64,000 nucleotides of DNA from Neoscytalidium dimidiatum (GCA_037367355.1 CM074696.1:1984001-2048000); one strand, 5' to 3'; counted from the stretch's first letter, positions 24,332 through 36,432 are shown. The notes: a model not told the origin generated them from the letters alone. Numbers and translations are program-made.

Positions 24332-24716
24332 TGTTACGCCGGGACTCTTTCTGGGGGAGTCGAGGCGCGTCGTCAGGCAGCTTGGGCTTTCTAGGGGCCA
24401 ATACAGTGGTAGGCAGGGGAGGTTCGTACAATAGTAGGGTAGGAATCAATTGACAAGTTGACCACGAGGGTCCTAACTACGATAAATGAGTGTGGTCTAT
24501 ATACATGGAGTGATCGGTACGATCAGTAGTGATCTGTAATGTTAACCCACTGATCAGTACTGATCGGTGGTCCGAGCTTTGCTGAGCGAGTGTGCGGTGG
24601 TCTGGTGCATCAGTGTCGGTAGGTATTCTGCCGAGTTAGGCCCCGAGTTGGTCACGTGGGCGGTGAGTAGTCGTAGGGTTTCGTTATCCGCCTTTCTGGG
24701 CGACTGTGCCGTAACA
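24332..24716 (-). repeat. 5' LTR of the nested gypsy
   Basis: 385 bp, matching the LTR at 18,188-18,572 by eye. It is the promoter-bearing LTR for minus-strand transcription. Directly downstream on the minus strand no tRNA-complementary primer site could be recognised with confidence. Confidence 0.95.
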
Positions 24717-24721
24717 GTAGG
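24717..24721. repeat. Target-site duplication GTAGG, right copy
   Basis: Matches 18,183-18,187. After it, the RIP-mutated LINE ORF1 resumes. Confidence 0.9.
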
Positions 24722-26019
24722 AGACGGTAATTTATCTATCTTTAATAGACGTTGGTTTTACGAGCTTCGTAGTTATTTTTTTAGTTAGTTTTTTATACGA
24801 TACGATTATAAAACCGTCGTTTAGAACTAAACCTACCGCTACTAAGGCGTAGGAGGTAGGTTTTTTTACCGGGGTTGGTTATTTAGGCTGGGGTTTTCCC
24901 GTCGTAGCTACGGAGGTAGCTCCGAAATTCCTCGTTTTATTCGAAAGCGTACGGGATACGTTTTCGAGTGCGCGGACTTCGGTTACGAGAATCGACTTAG
25001 TAAAGTCGATTTTCCCTTTCTCCGTATATTCGCGGAAGATAGTAAGGAGTTCGCTAAGGTTATTTACCTTAGACCGGTCGTCTTCGAGGTCGATCGCCTT
25101 AATAAGGCAATCGAACGCGGTATCGATATATTCCGCGGAGGTCTTTAGTTTCGATCCCGGTATATACCGGGTTCTTTTCTCGGGGCGGTATTCGAACGGG
25201 TTAGTACCCGTAGTTATTGGCGAAGAAGAGTCTTTTTCTAAGCGTCGCGTAGGCTCTACGTTACTATTACCTTCGGCCTTCTCGGTAGCGGTATTACTTC
25301 GTCGTTTTCTATCGATATCTTCGATACTACTCGATCCGTATTCGAAGATTCGATAACTACCGCGTAGTCGATAGTCGAATTAAGTCGAGGCGTAGAGGTC
25401 CGGGAATCGGGGTCTAGGGGCGGGTATTCTTAGTTTTCTATACTCTTTCTAGAAAGGAAATAGTAGAAATAGGAAATTAGACTAGAAAGAAATCGCCGGC
25501 TTTAGTTTCGTCTAAACTAAGCCGTAAACAAACGAATTCCTAGCGAGCGCGGGGAATTTTCTTCGTTACTTTCTCCCGAGAAGTAACAAAGCGTTTTCGG
25601 GGTAGTTCGGTTAAGCTTTTTCGCTTATTTTCGGTTATTCTTAGTTCGCGTAGGTAGCGAGGTGGTGAAAACTTTACGTGCACGGGCCGCGGAAAAGGGG
25701 CGGGACGGAGAAGAGGAGAAAGCGCTTCTTTACCTTAGATTTAGGTACGTAAACGCGCTCTAAATCTAGTATAACTTTGTACGGAGGTACGCGTAGGTAT
25801 TTTTGGTAGATTCCGAAATTTTCGTACGTTTTCGGGTCGATTTAGAAATTTCGTAGGGATACGGAGGTAGAGCGAGGCGATTTAGCCTAACGAGGTCTCT
25901 TTTCTACGCGATAACGTAGTAGCGCGTATAGCTACGAAGCTAAGATTCGAGAATCTAGCTAAGGGAATCGAGAGCTTTCGATAGATACCGGTCTTAGCAC
26001 TTTTTCTTAGGGTTGAATT

Positions 26020-27480
26020 CGAAGGTGTGTTAGACGTATAAAGACCTAAATAGTCTATTATAATATAATAGAAAAGTCTATATCTTAAATAGTACTCTAC
26101 TAAAAGATAAGATACTCTATTATAATTATAATAACTTCTTAAATAGCTATTATAGCTTTAAATATACTATTATAGTAATTAATTATAAGTATAAATAGTC
26201 TAATTTAATAAGAAACGTATAGATATATATTCGCGATTACGATAAGTACTAAAGATATAAGATATAACGCTATAAGCTCTATAGTCTTCTATAGCCGCTA
26301 GAAGTAGAGATAGAGCTATAGAAGTATCTATCTCTTAACTTTATTATAGATTTATCTAAGTCTACTACTTATAAAAGAGCTATAGTAGATTTAATTCTAG
26401 TTCTTATAGACTAGATAATAAAGAAAATATATTACTTTCCCGTACGTAAAACGATTAATATAAGAATCCTAGTAGATATTCTATAAGAGTACTTTTTAAA
26501 AACTATTATTCTAGACTCTCTAGTATTAGATAGAGATATAGTATTTATAAATAAATACTAGATAAACTTCTACTATAAACTTAGTATTAAACGCCGGTTT
26601 AGTACCGCTTTTTACTCGTAAACTAATAGATAGACGGAGCGTTAAAACTAAGAAATTAAATACTACCTTCGTATCTATTTAAACTAGAAGTAATCTAACT
26701 AGACGTTCTTTCTACTATAGATAGTATACGCTTATAATAATACGCTATACTCTTCTACGAAGATATTACTAAATCTATTAAGCTATACGACTAAATCTAG
26801 TACGCTAGACGGCGTAAAAGACTTATAGTAACTTTATAGTCTTAAGGCTACTCTCTTTAGCTTAGAGGATATTACTTATACGCTAGCTACTATAATTATA
26901 CGAATAGAATATATATATCTTATATACGAGAGTATAAGAGAAGCGGTCTACTATATATAAGTACTCTAGACGCGTTACTATAATCGCGGCCGTCTAAATA
27001 AATACTTTAATCTTAAAAAAGAGATACTACTTTTAGTAAAGAATATCTATATAAAGCGCTCTTATAAGAAGCTTAATAGCTAGTTTCTAAATCTCTTTAA
27101 GATTATTTAGAAGGTTAGTATTTACGCCTATAAGCTAGAGCTTCTACTATTAATAGCGTATCTCTATTTTATTTTCTATATTTTACTACTAGAGCTCTAT
27201 TCTATACGCCTAGACTTTATACTATTAGCGATAGAGTTAGTAGATAATATATAAAAAATTAAGACTATAGTCGATTATTAGAATAACTTCTTAAATAGAA
27301 TAAAATATCTTATTAAATAGCTAGGCTAGCTATATAAGTATAATAAGTAGAAGTTTAAATTAGAATTTTTAAACTACTAGAAATTACTTAACGAATACTA
27401 TTAGAAGTATTCTTAGAAATCGCGGCCTCTAAGTACGAAACGTATATAAAAATAAAGCGAAGTAAGATATATATAAGGGC
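26020..27480 (+). pseudogene. RIP-mutated Ty3/gypsy pol 3' end (integrase, chromodomain-like)
   Basis: Plus-strand reading through the stops gives integrase text at about 26,560-26,790. 'LSIKRRFSTAF' is followed by a T-x-x-x-T-E-R motif (the 'HPQTDGQTER' equivalent with stops at Gln), then 'YYLRIYLN' and 'YAYNNTLYSSTKI'. Farther on (27,240-27,410) 'NNFLNRIKYLIK' and 'LLNEYYQKYS' resemble a chromodomain. Stops replace Gln and Trp throughout. It is a different gypsy lineage from the intact nested element. Confidence 0.6.
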
Positions 27481-28545
27481 CGGCCCGTAAAAGAGCTAGA
27501 AGAAAAATATAAGGCTATAAAAAAGATAAAGTAGACTATAATTATAAAACCTATAGAAGTTCGATAGTAGATTACTAGAAAAGTATTATATACTATAGCT
27601 ATAATTAGTTTAAATATAGCTTTTATATTTAGTTTTATAAAGCTTTTATTATTAGTATTTATAAGTAATAAATTATATTAATAGTATATATAAAATATAT
27701 ACTATCTAATGGCTAAATAGTATTAAGTAAAAAATAAGAAAGTAAAAACTCTAAATTCGTCTATCTATTTTACCGCCCTACTAAATTAGTATATACGTAT
27801 TTTACGCTAGTCTTTATACTCGTCTAGCGATTTATTATGCGCTAGATTAGTATCTATAGACTTTCTAAAGATATTCTAGAGTTATATAAACGCGTTCTTC
27901 TTTTTCTAATCTACGATAATATTCTTAGCTAATATTAAACCCGTATCTTTTAATTCTATCTATATCTATATAAGCTATATAAATACTATATAAAATAAGA
28001 ATTTTTACTAAGTAGCGCTTTATATTCTTATTATTAGAGGCTTAGTAATTATAAATGTATTAGAGCTCGCCGTTCTTAGACTTCTTTATAATAGCTAATC
28101 TTTTATTATAAGCCTTATAGCTAGCTAGAAACTTTATAATATATATATTAACGCGGCTAAATAGCGCGTTTACGTTATTCTTATTACGCTAGCGGTAGTT
28201 AAGAGTATAAGTACGTAGAGTACTTAAAATATTATAAGTATAGTAATATTAAGACGGAGGCTAAAAACGCTACTATTAGTAAATAAAACGTATACTTCTT
28301 ATATCTCTTACGTAGTAAAGTAAGGTAAGTAAATAACTTATAAAAAAGTAAGAATACTTTACTAAAAAGTAACGCCTATACTTTACTTTAGACGTTAAGT
28401 AAATATAGCTAGCTTTAATAGCCTTCTTATATTTATTACTAGTCTTCTTAAAGTCGTACTAATAAAATAGATAGCGCTTATAGAATATCTTAACTAGCTT
28501 TAGCTAAGCCTTAAGATAAATAGATAACTCGTATATAATAATAAT
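27481..28545. other. AT-rich RIP-mutated sequence, not assigned
   Basis: CpA/TpG-depleted sequence between the gypsy pol remnant and the downstream LTR. No motif was recognised on either strand. It may be further internal sequence of that element or a separate insertion. Confidence 0.4.
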
Positions 28546-29262
28546 TATTACGAACTCTATAGGCTTTATAGCTATAAAAGCCGCGAGCCCGTATAGAAAA
28601 ATAAGCCGTAGGGCCTTAAAAACTTTACATCTAGTAGAGCCGCGCTTCTTAGTCTCGTATAGAAAGACTAGAAGTACGGGATAGCGGCGCGTATAAGAAT
28701 ACTAGTAGGTAATAACGACTACCCGTATAAGAAAAACGTCTACGGGCGTAACGACTAGAAAGAAGGTACGGGCTAATATAGAGCCTATAGGGGACGAAAA
28801 GCCGTACGGGCGGAAAGTAGAAAAGCCGATAAGAATAAATACTACGAGATAAGAGTATAGCGGTAATATCGTTCGCTAATACTAGTAGAAGTCGAATTCT
28901 AGAAAAGTAGGCTTTAGCGTCTAAATTACGTAAAACCTATAAAATCTATATAGAATTAAAACTAATCTAAACCTCTAATCTAAGACTCTAATTCGATACT
29001 ATAATCTCTAGATTATTATAGCTTTCTATAGTATATAGACACGCTCGTTAAATAGTACTTTAACTCTTATAGTTAAAATTTAAAGTTCTAATTTAATACT
29101 ATATTAACTTAGAGGTAATAAGGTCTACTAAACTTCTATATTACGTAACTTCTTATTCTATTATTACTCTTCTTTCCTCGTCTTTAGGGTAAATTCTTTA
29201 ATAAACTCGAATCTACTAGGTAACTCCAAAGCCTAGTAGTAGAGGCCCCGTTGTTATAATAA
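28546..29262 (+). repeat. LTR fragment of the gypsy family, inverted relative to 3,766-4,944
   Basis: It begins TATTACGAAC (mutated TGTTACGAAC) and is the reverse complement of 4,210-4,944, including the 'cccgtacggg'-type hexamers and the shared block at 29,130-29,260. Similarity stops near 29,262, so the inner 450 bp of the LTR is missing. It may be the 3' LTR of the plus-strand gypsy remnant at 26,020. Confidence 0.65.
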
Positions 29263-30311
29263 TATAACGCGCTAATACTAAAGCGTTAAGAAGAGAGAAG
29301 ATAGATATATTAGAAATTAAAGTTAAAAGAGAGTCGTAAATATCTAAAGAAGCTTTAATAATATATAAGAACGGTAGTTATAAGAGAGAAAAGTATATAA
29401 AATAGAAGAACTATATATATACTCGCCTAACGTACTAATATCAACTACTATATATAGTAGATATATATATAATATATATATAAAGAATAAGCTTAATAAA
29501 AAGACTTATAATATATACTCTTTAGCTATTAGCGAAAGCGTATATATAGTTAGTACTTTCTTAGTAAAAGCTCTAGAATATAAATTAACTTTACGAATAG
29601 TAAATAGCTATAATCTATTATATTCTAGTAACTATTATATATACTATATATATATTAAACGAGCTAGTATAAGTATAGCTCTAATTTTCTTAATATAAAG
29701 CTAGCTTACTAGCTAATAAGGCCGAAGCGTATTTATATTATCGCGAGAACTACGTTCTATAAATATACCTTAAAATCTAAAGACGCTATAATATAGAAAT
29801 TAGTTAATATTATTCTTAATAAAAGCTTACTATAGTCTATAAAACTCTTTATAATACGAACGCGAGTTCTATATAAAATATATATAAGGCTACTATAGAT
29901 ACTCTAGATACTTTTAATAGTATTAACTCTATCTTTTCTAATCTAAGATTTTCTTACTATCTTTAGTATATATCTTTTTCCCTTCTAATAGAGGTTTTTA
30001 ATATTATAATTAGTATCTAAAGTTAGTAAGTTTTTTATCTTTTAAAGCTAAGAATAACTTTCTAAAAAGAGGGGATAGTATAAAAACTCTAAATATAAGA
30101 CTTTCTATTACTTATATATAAGAAGCCTTCGGCCCCTTTATAAAGTCCTAGCGTAGCCTATATAAGTTACGTAACCTCGCTTAGCTACTCGCCTATATAT
30201 AAGTTCCGTCTAACGGGCTTCTATCTTCGAATTCTCTAAGAATTCGTTTATTATCTAATAGAGAACCTCTTATACTATTATTTAAACTCTCTATTTATAT
30301 TTAGTTCTTAT
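29263..30311. other. RIP-mutated sequence with a possible short LTR-like end
   Basis: CpA-depleted, AT-rich and unassigned. At 30,062-30,076 a purine run (aaaagaggggatag) precedes 'tataaaaactc', and a GC-richer block runs to about 30,270. This resembles a polypurine tract followed by a short LTR, but no partner repeat is seen in the window. Confidence 0.3.
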
Positions 30312-31592
30312 ATAAAGTCTCTAAACTCTTAAAAGAAGAATAAACTAAGAAATATCTAAATAAACTTAAAAATCCTTTAGATAATTTAATTTCTATCTAT
30401 ATAGACGCTAGTTTAATTTTAAATAAAACTAGAATAGAATTAGTAGTTTTTATAGATAGAAACGACTCTATTCTTAAAGATAAAACTACTATTATAGTAG
30501 AAAATATTAAGAATAATAACCTAGTTTATAACGGTAAACTAGAGGCTCTTATAAAAGTCCTTAAACTTATAGTTAAAAATAAATATATCGATAAAGATAT
30601 TAGAGTCTACGTAGATAACTAGGCCGCGCTCTATCGTCTAAAAATACTATCTAAAAATCTAGAATAATAAGCGTAAATACGAGCTTTAAACGTAGTTAAA
30701 ACGCTTATTCTTAACGGAAATTTAGTTTAATTAGAATAGGTTTCTAGCTATATTAATATATACGATAACGAAGAAATAGAATTCCTAGCTAAATACGCCT
30801 ATAAAATAAATCTAAATAATAAATTTACTAGCTACGTATTCTTTAGAATACTAATATAAGTAGACTTTATTAATTCGTAGTAAAAAATAGCGAATAAGTA
30901 AGTAGAAATAGCCTCTAAAAAGTCTTATCTACGGCGGTTTAACTAGAAAATAAAACGTAAGTTAATAGACCTCTCTATAAAGAGAGAAACTAGCTTTATA
31001 TTTTATTAGCTTAAAATAGAATACGAATACTTTAAATTCTATTTAAACCGCTTTAGATTAAACCCCTCTAATTATTACTCGTATAATAATACGGCTAAAT
31101 AAACCTCTTAATATCTAATTCTAGACTATAAAAAGTATTAACTCGAAAGAGAAGATATATATATTAGTCTAGAAATAAAAAACCTCTCTCTAAATCTTAT
31201 TTTTAATATTAAAGACGAATAAAAGACTCTTTTAAATTTTTTATTAATAACTAAAATAGCTACTTAAAAATAGCTATTAGAACTTACTTTAATAGAAGTC
31301 TAAATACGTACTTTTAAAAAAAACTAACTTTAATCTCTCTTTATAAGGAAATATTATCTTCTACTTTTCTTAGCGTTATTCTTTACTTCTTCTACTCTTC
31401 TACTTACTTTCTTATTTCTTTTTAAAAAGTACTAGCTTAGCCCCTACTATTTCTAGACTCCTTCTTAAAGAAAATTAGAATAAAACCCTAGTTAAAATAT
31501 CGAACTAGATACGTTAGTAGACTAGCCGTCTTTTAAAAGCTTAGCTTATATAAGGACGTTAAACGAATAAATAAATAAATAAATAAATAGGC
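30312..31592 (+). mobile_element. 5'-truncated Tad1-like LINE copy (RNase H end and tail)
   Basis: It is the inverted counterpart of about 13,385-14,660. RNase H text ('IYIDASL', then 'TRIELVVFIDR', 'LVYNGKLEAL' and 'VYVDN' before a stop) occurs at 30,395-30,640 and the copy ends in an (AAAT)n tail at 31,560-31,590. Similarity to the longer copy starts near 30,312, a typical 5' truncation. It carries more RIP changes than the longer copy. Confidence 0.75.
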
Positions 31593-32498
31593 GAGAGATA
31601 AGCGAGGTCTATTACGGCAGGTACGCTTAGCGTGGCGCTAGCGCCGCTGGGTAGTTTAGCTCCTCCGCTCTTTCAGAGACGGAGCAGACAGACAACGAAT
31701 ACAGAGGTTTTGCTCCAACAAGGTCACGTAACCGTTGTAGGCCGCGCCAGGACTACGTATGGGGGCCGACGGCTTCTCACATGCGAGTCGCAGGGAGGCC
31801 TGGGTTTACAGTCCTTACACTTCATCCCTACAGATAACCCGGTCCTCATTGGATTTGCCACATCTTGGGAAGAACGGGCCATCGGGATCCCCGCGGGAAA
31901 AGCCCTGCGGAAGAGGCGTTATTACAAGAATGGGCACTTTGCAAACTGAAAGCTGCAGGAGCGAGATGCAGGTTGTGGAATTCCCACTCTGTAGGCCCAA
32001 CAGGCTAGAGATTAAAGTATGAGTGGCCAATACGGAAGAGTATTCCCTGCAGCTATACGTCACTATAAACACTATTCGTACTAGGCTTTTAAGCCGCTAA
32101 CGCAAAGAACCTTATTCCCCTCGTAGCCACGGGCTTCTCGCCGACGAACTCCTCTTAAAACCCATGACTCTAGCTAACAAGGCGCACAGCGGGATATGCA
32201 GTCGTGCTCATTCGCAAATCGTGCACTTTGCAGTAACGTCGCGGTCCTTATCTGGGGGCACTTCCACCCCAGAGACGCTATCTCCACAGCGGGAGAGAAC
32301 GGCTTGACCCCGCACTACCATACTTTGGACAGGATTCGATCCCGCTCCTAAGCTTTTCGGCCCTCCGAACTACCTCCAGATACTCTTCGGATAGTGCGGG
32401 TGGTTCACTTGCACCCGTACTTCCCACAAAAACACTGGAGTCCGAGAGCTTCAGCTCTTTCTGCGCTTCTACCGTATCCCCGTACCAGAACCTCCGCC
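31593..32498. other. Intergenic DNA at the edge of the transposon island
   Basis: Normal composition returns right after the LINE tail. A 105-codon frame at 31,632 has no recognisable domain. The last 100-200 bp probably form the promoter and leader of the membrane-protein gene. Confidence 0.4.
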
Positions 32499-33849
32499 AT
32501 GACTGGCACACTCGTGCCGCCATGGTTCCAAAAATACCATGTGACCCAAACCGAAATGTCCGTTGTCAGCATTGTCTGGGGAATCAGTCTCGGATGCTCC
32601 ATGTTCTGCGCCGCAACAGCTTTCAGCCAGAGCCTCCAAACATGGGCACGATCCCGAAGGATAACAGCATATATTGTCATGATCTGGACCGAGCTGATCG
32701 CAAGCACGATTATTGGGGTAATATCTTGGCTGTACATGCGAGACACCATTCAGCCCAGGTACGATAATTTCCTCCGCACGCGCCCTTTTTTCCCATTCGA
32801 TTCACAAAAGCACATGGAAGTGGCACGGACTAATAATAAACCTGGCAGCTTTGAGTTCTTCTTCTTCGTCCTCGTGCTCTGGGTTATCCAAATTCAAGTC
32901 CTCCTCCAGATCATCATCAACCGGATCGGCCTACTCCTAACCGACCCGCGCAAAATCTACCGGATGAAATGGCTCGTCGCGGGCTACGTCGGCATAATAA
33001 ACGTCAGCGTCTTTTACATCTGGCTGCCAGCCCAGCTCCAGCGCTCGCGCACCTACATCGACATCAACCACGTGTGGGACCGCGTGGAGAAAGTCCTCTT
33101 CATGCTGGTCGACGCGGGGCTGAACTTCTACTTCATGTGGCTCGTCCGCCGCAACCTGATCGCGAACGGGCTCGACAAGTACAAGGCGCTGTTCTGGACG
33201 AACGCGGCGCTGGACGTCATTTCCATCTTCCTCGACGTACGTTTTTTTCACTTCCACACGCCTTGCCCCGATCCACAATTGACTGAATGACTGACAACCC
33301 TTTTTTTTTTATGTCGCAAAACAGCTCGCAATCATCCTCTCCATGTCCTTCCGCAACCCTTTCATCTACGTGCAATTCCACCCGCTCGCCTACACCGTCA
33401 AGCTCGCCATCGAGATGTCCCTCGCCGACCTGATCGCCAAGGTCGCCCGCGCCTCCTCCTCCGTCTCCGCGCACCTCGACCTACCCCTCTCCACCTCCTA
33501 CGACTCCTCTTCCCGCAACCGCAACCGCAACCGCCGCTCGCCCGCGCTCGACGTCCTGGCCGCCGGCGCCCCCGTGACGAGCGAGATCACGACGACGGGC
33601 TGCAGGAGCGGCGACCTCGAGATGGCCGGCGTGGGGCCCGGCATCACGAAGACGGTGGCGATGGAGGTGAAGAGCGAGCGCACGCCAGACAGGCGGGTGA
33701 GCAGGGAGGAGGAGGGCGACGATGCGGAGGGCAGGGAGATGTCGTTCGACAGCGCGTTTGCGGCGGTGGCGGATAGGGAGAGTCAGCGGTGGTTGAGAAG
33801 GGAGGGGGAGGGCCCGCTGGAGGAGGTGAGGAGGGCGTATATACCCTGA
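32499..33849 (+). CDS. Multipass integral membrane protein of unknown function
   Basis: Two exons, 32,499-33,236 and 33,325-33,849, joined across an 88-bp intron (GTACGT, T-rich tract, CAG), give 420 residues. The start (ccgccATGa) opens a protein with about six or seven hydrophobic segments, roughly residues 22-42, 56-80, 117-139, 156-175, 195-216 and 231-258. A hydrophilic Ser/Arg-rich C-terminal tail of about 150 residues follows ('SRNRNRNRRSP'). The layout resembles the many fungal 7TM-like proteins without assigned role. No signal peptide, catalytic motif or transporter signature was recognised. Confidence 0.8.
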
Positions 33850-35216
33850 TTTGGCAGCGTTGGGGTGGTGTGCATTGGTTTCCAGTTTTTTTTTTTTTTT
33901 TTTTTTGGCTGGTGCGGTTGGTGGCCGGTGCTGTTCATGGACTGTTCGGGAGCTGGAGGCTGCGAAGAGCTGCGTTCTTGGATCCGAGGAGGGGATGGGG
34001 CAAGGCTTCGTCTGTTTGAAAAGCGCCGCGAGTATGTGGATAGCTGTGGGAAATTGGGCGGAGGACATACTGCCTTTCCACGCTCGGATGGCCGACATTG
34101 TTCATCCGGCTTGGACCGTGGTGCGGGACATCACGGAATCGTTCCAGGATTCGCGGGGCAGCCAGCTGTCTTTGATCGAAAATTGGCGCATCAGGGGAAA
34201 GATCTCACCTACCCAAGATTATTCATACGTTGGGATGGGTAAATAGGAGAGGGCGGATTCGGACGAGACGCATGAGCGATCAAACATGTCACGCTCCAAC
34301 TCCACAGACCTGGGCAGCACGGCTTATGTGAGCAGCCAAAATTCTGAAGTATTCATATATCCCCATTTTGTAAATAATTTGGGAAATAAATTAGGTAAAT
34401 AGACTCCGTAATGGCTGATAAAATATCCACTTTGCAGGAAATGTGGCTTTCAAGACCATAGCAAGCATTCGAGTATAGAAGCTGACTGTCAGAAATGAAT
34501 TCATGTTATTCGAATATCATGAGAAATTCGGTTCTGTCAATGAGATGCAGAATGGATGGAGAAATTAAGAGTGTTCGGGGCCGAAATGGTGGCCCTGCCG
34601 ATTGCCGGAAAGATGCACGCTGTGATATGGGATATAATAGTTGTAAGTGATTTCCACAGAGTAGGACTACCTGCGTAGCCGTTTTCCCTTTGCTTTGTCA
34701 ATAATATTGTTTCATTTCTCTGACAGCGCTGGACAATTTCTGTTACATGAAAATTGATGGATGAACATAATTGCGGATTAAAAGATATTTGCGTAAGTAA
34801 AGAAAATAGAAGAGGTATCGAGCGATTAAGGAAAAGCAAAACTAATACAGCAATACTGGGAAAATATATAAGATAGCAGGTGTATACAAAGCACTTTGAG
34901 CATTAAAGTATATCAGGCAAACGAGTTTTTGCCACCAGGAGAACGCACGACATCATTTAAAGTATCTCGGTAGCGCGTCTCTGTAAGGGTTCTTTCTCTT
35001 TAGCTAAGATAAGAAAATCTTTTCCCTCCCCTGCCACAGCCAACCAGCCTCGGCAACGCATTCCAACCATATTCTATCACAGTCCATCCCTAAAACCCTG
35101 TGAGCAAACAAAATTGACTTCGAGGTTTACGGGCAAGCTGACAATGAAGGATATATTACAAATATTCCACATCATTTCCATCAATCACCAAGTAACACAG
35201 CTAGATTGGTTATCTT
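33850..35216. other. Intergenic region
   Basis: It starts with a T21-like run at about 33,886-33,906 in the 3' flank of the membrane-protein gene. The rest is AT-rich, with no gene recognised on either strand before the tRNA. Confidence 0.5.
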
Positions 35217-35288
35217 GGCCGCATGGCCCAATGGCAAGGCGCTTGACTACGAATCAAGAGATTCCAGGTTCGACCCCTGGTGCGGTCA
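35217..35288 (+). tRNA. tRNA-Arg (anticodon ACG)
   Basis: A 72-nt cloverleaf without intron. The acceptor pairs ggccgca with tgcggtc (one G-T pair), the anticodon stem pairs cttga with tcaag around loop ctACGaa, and the T-arm is ccagg-ttcgacc-cctgg, which also supplies the B box. The ACG anticodon reads CGU (and, as inosine, CGC and CGA) arginine codons. Confidence 0.93.
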
Positions 35289-36432
35289 GTTCTTTTTGCA
35301 TCCTGTCCATTTGCATCTGATGTGAAGAGGAATAATTTCTTGGTGTTATAGAACGGATGCCCGGAACTCCGTCTGTTTTTGGTCGGACCAGACCTACGAA
35401 CCAAAGTGACGACTACCGAAAGACACAGTAGGGGGGAAGGAGCCCACGCAAGGGTTTTTTGAGGATTGTTTCTGCCAGTGAAGTATTGACACGAAGTCTC
35501 TGATCACGGTATAGTTTAGATTTACATCGTCTTTCGGTGCATAGTTTCTCCTCCTATCGTGCAACATGCCTTGTACACGATGATAATGCCTCGAAAATTC
35601 GATACAGGATATGGGTAGAGAGTATACACCATATTCAACGACGAAAAAAACTGTCCCTCTTACATTGTGAGGTATACTGATGGCGTGCGACAAGATATGA
35701 ACTGTACTTGAACAAGCCGTCGGCTGAACCTGCTGATTGTTGCTACAAAGAAATTCGCACAAAGCCATCACGAAATGGGTCCCATAGGTAGATTGGAAAG
35801 TTCTCATACGTTTTATTGTATCTAATCCAAACCTGTTTCGCCAGTTGGCGGAGGTGGTATGCATGCCAAAGAGAGAAATGACACGAACCTTATGAAGCGC
35901 CGGGGATGCTCAACATAAGAGTTATCCCATAGCGCACAAACAGTGAGCTTCGATTCAAAGCGCATAGCAGAACAACCATCGAGCAATTGGCCCTGAGCAT
36001 AGGCTGCCTCCCTAATTCTACAAAAATTTACGGGCTCACCACGGAATATCACGCATGCACGAAACTTACCTTTCATCAAGTAGGCTAGGCTTCAGAGATC
36101 CAGAAGCAGTCTATACGTCTGCACTGGCATGGGCACAACCAGCACTTTCGGAGCGAGACGGACCACTACGCGTCCAACCCTGTTCTGGAAAGACTGTCGA
36201 GCCGCACTACGCGAGCCGCACTCCCAGACATCTGAACATCACGGGCAACGACACCTCAAATAGGTATCTGTAGAACGGTTTGTTCGGGAATGACTCAATT
36301 CTCTATCTGGATTGAATGCATTCCCCAGCCACCACGCTGCAAGAGTCGTCACCGCCCATGGCAGGTTGACGCCCTATGGATTTCCTTCCCTTTTTTTTCC
36401 GATCCACCTGGTATCTTTTTTGGGGTCATCGC
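35289..36432. other. Intergenic region
   Basis: Several open frames of 60-156 codons overlap on both strands but none shows a family motif or a plausible intron structure. The final stretch is the 3' flank of the ribosomal protein gene. Confidence 0.45.

Larger units (their letters stand above)
18188..24716 (-). mobile_element. Un-RIPed chromodomain Ty3/gypsy retrotransposon nested in the LINE
   Basis: A 6,529-bp element with 385-bp LTRs (18,188-18,572 and 24,332-24,716) that look identical by eye, TG..CA ends and a 5-bp target duplication. On the minus strand the order is LTR, gag with CCHC knuckle, protease, reverse transcriptase, RNase H, integrase, chromodomain, polypurine tract, LTR, which is the Ty3/gypsy chromovirus order. 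Unlike everything around it, CpA and TpG are normal, so it inserted after the LINE was mutated or escaped RIP. Single-base frameshifts interrupt gag, protease, integrase and the chromodomain, so this copy as sequenced cannot make a full polyprotein. Confidence 0.95.
17800..25400 (-). pseudogene. LINE ORF1 (gag-like), RIP-mutated and split by the gypsy insertion
   Basis: The N-terminal part reads on the minus strand from about 25,400 to 24,722, with open stretches such as 'AFDCLIKAIDLEDDR' and 'SILVTEVRALENVSR' followed by a Pro-rich linker and 'PTSYALVAV', typical of Tad1 ORF1. The C-terminal part resumes at 18,187. Stops and the 6.5-kb insertion abolish it. Confidence 0.6.
13385..26010 (-). 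mobile_element. Near-full-length Tad1-like LINE, RIP-mutated, split by a gypsy element
   Basis: Non-LTR retrotransposon read on the minus strand, from about 26,010 down to an (ATTT)n/(AAAT)n tail at 13,385-13,415. Removing the nested gypsy (18,188-24,716) and one target-site copy leaves about 6.1 kb, a normal Tad1-clade length. The order is 5' leader (about 25,450-26,010), ORF1 (about 25,400-17,800, interrupted), ORF2 endonuclease (about 17,700-16,750), reverse transcriptase (about 16,500-14,950) and RNase H (about 14,600-14,300). CpA/TpG is nearly absent and many codons are now TAG/TAA, so it cannot be functional. The 5' boundary is approximate. Confidence 0.8.

Noticed and set aside
31632..31949. 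105-codon open frame just outside the transposon island
   Set aside because: No family motif, no promoter or intron support; probably chance.
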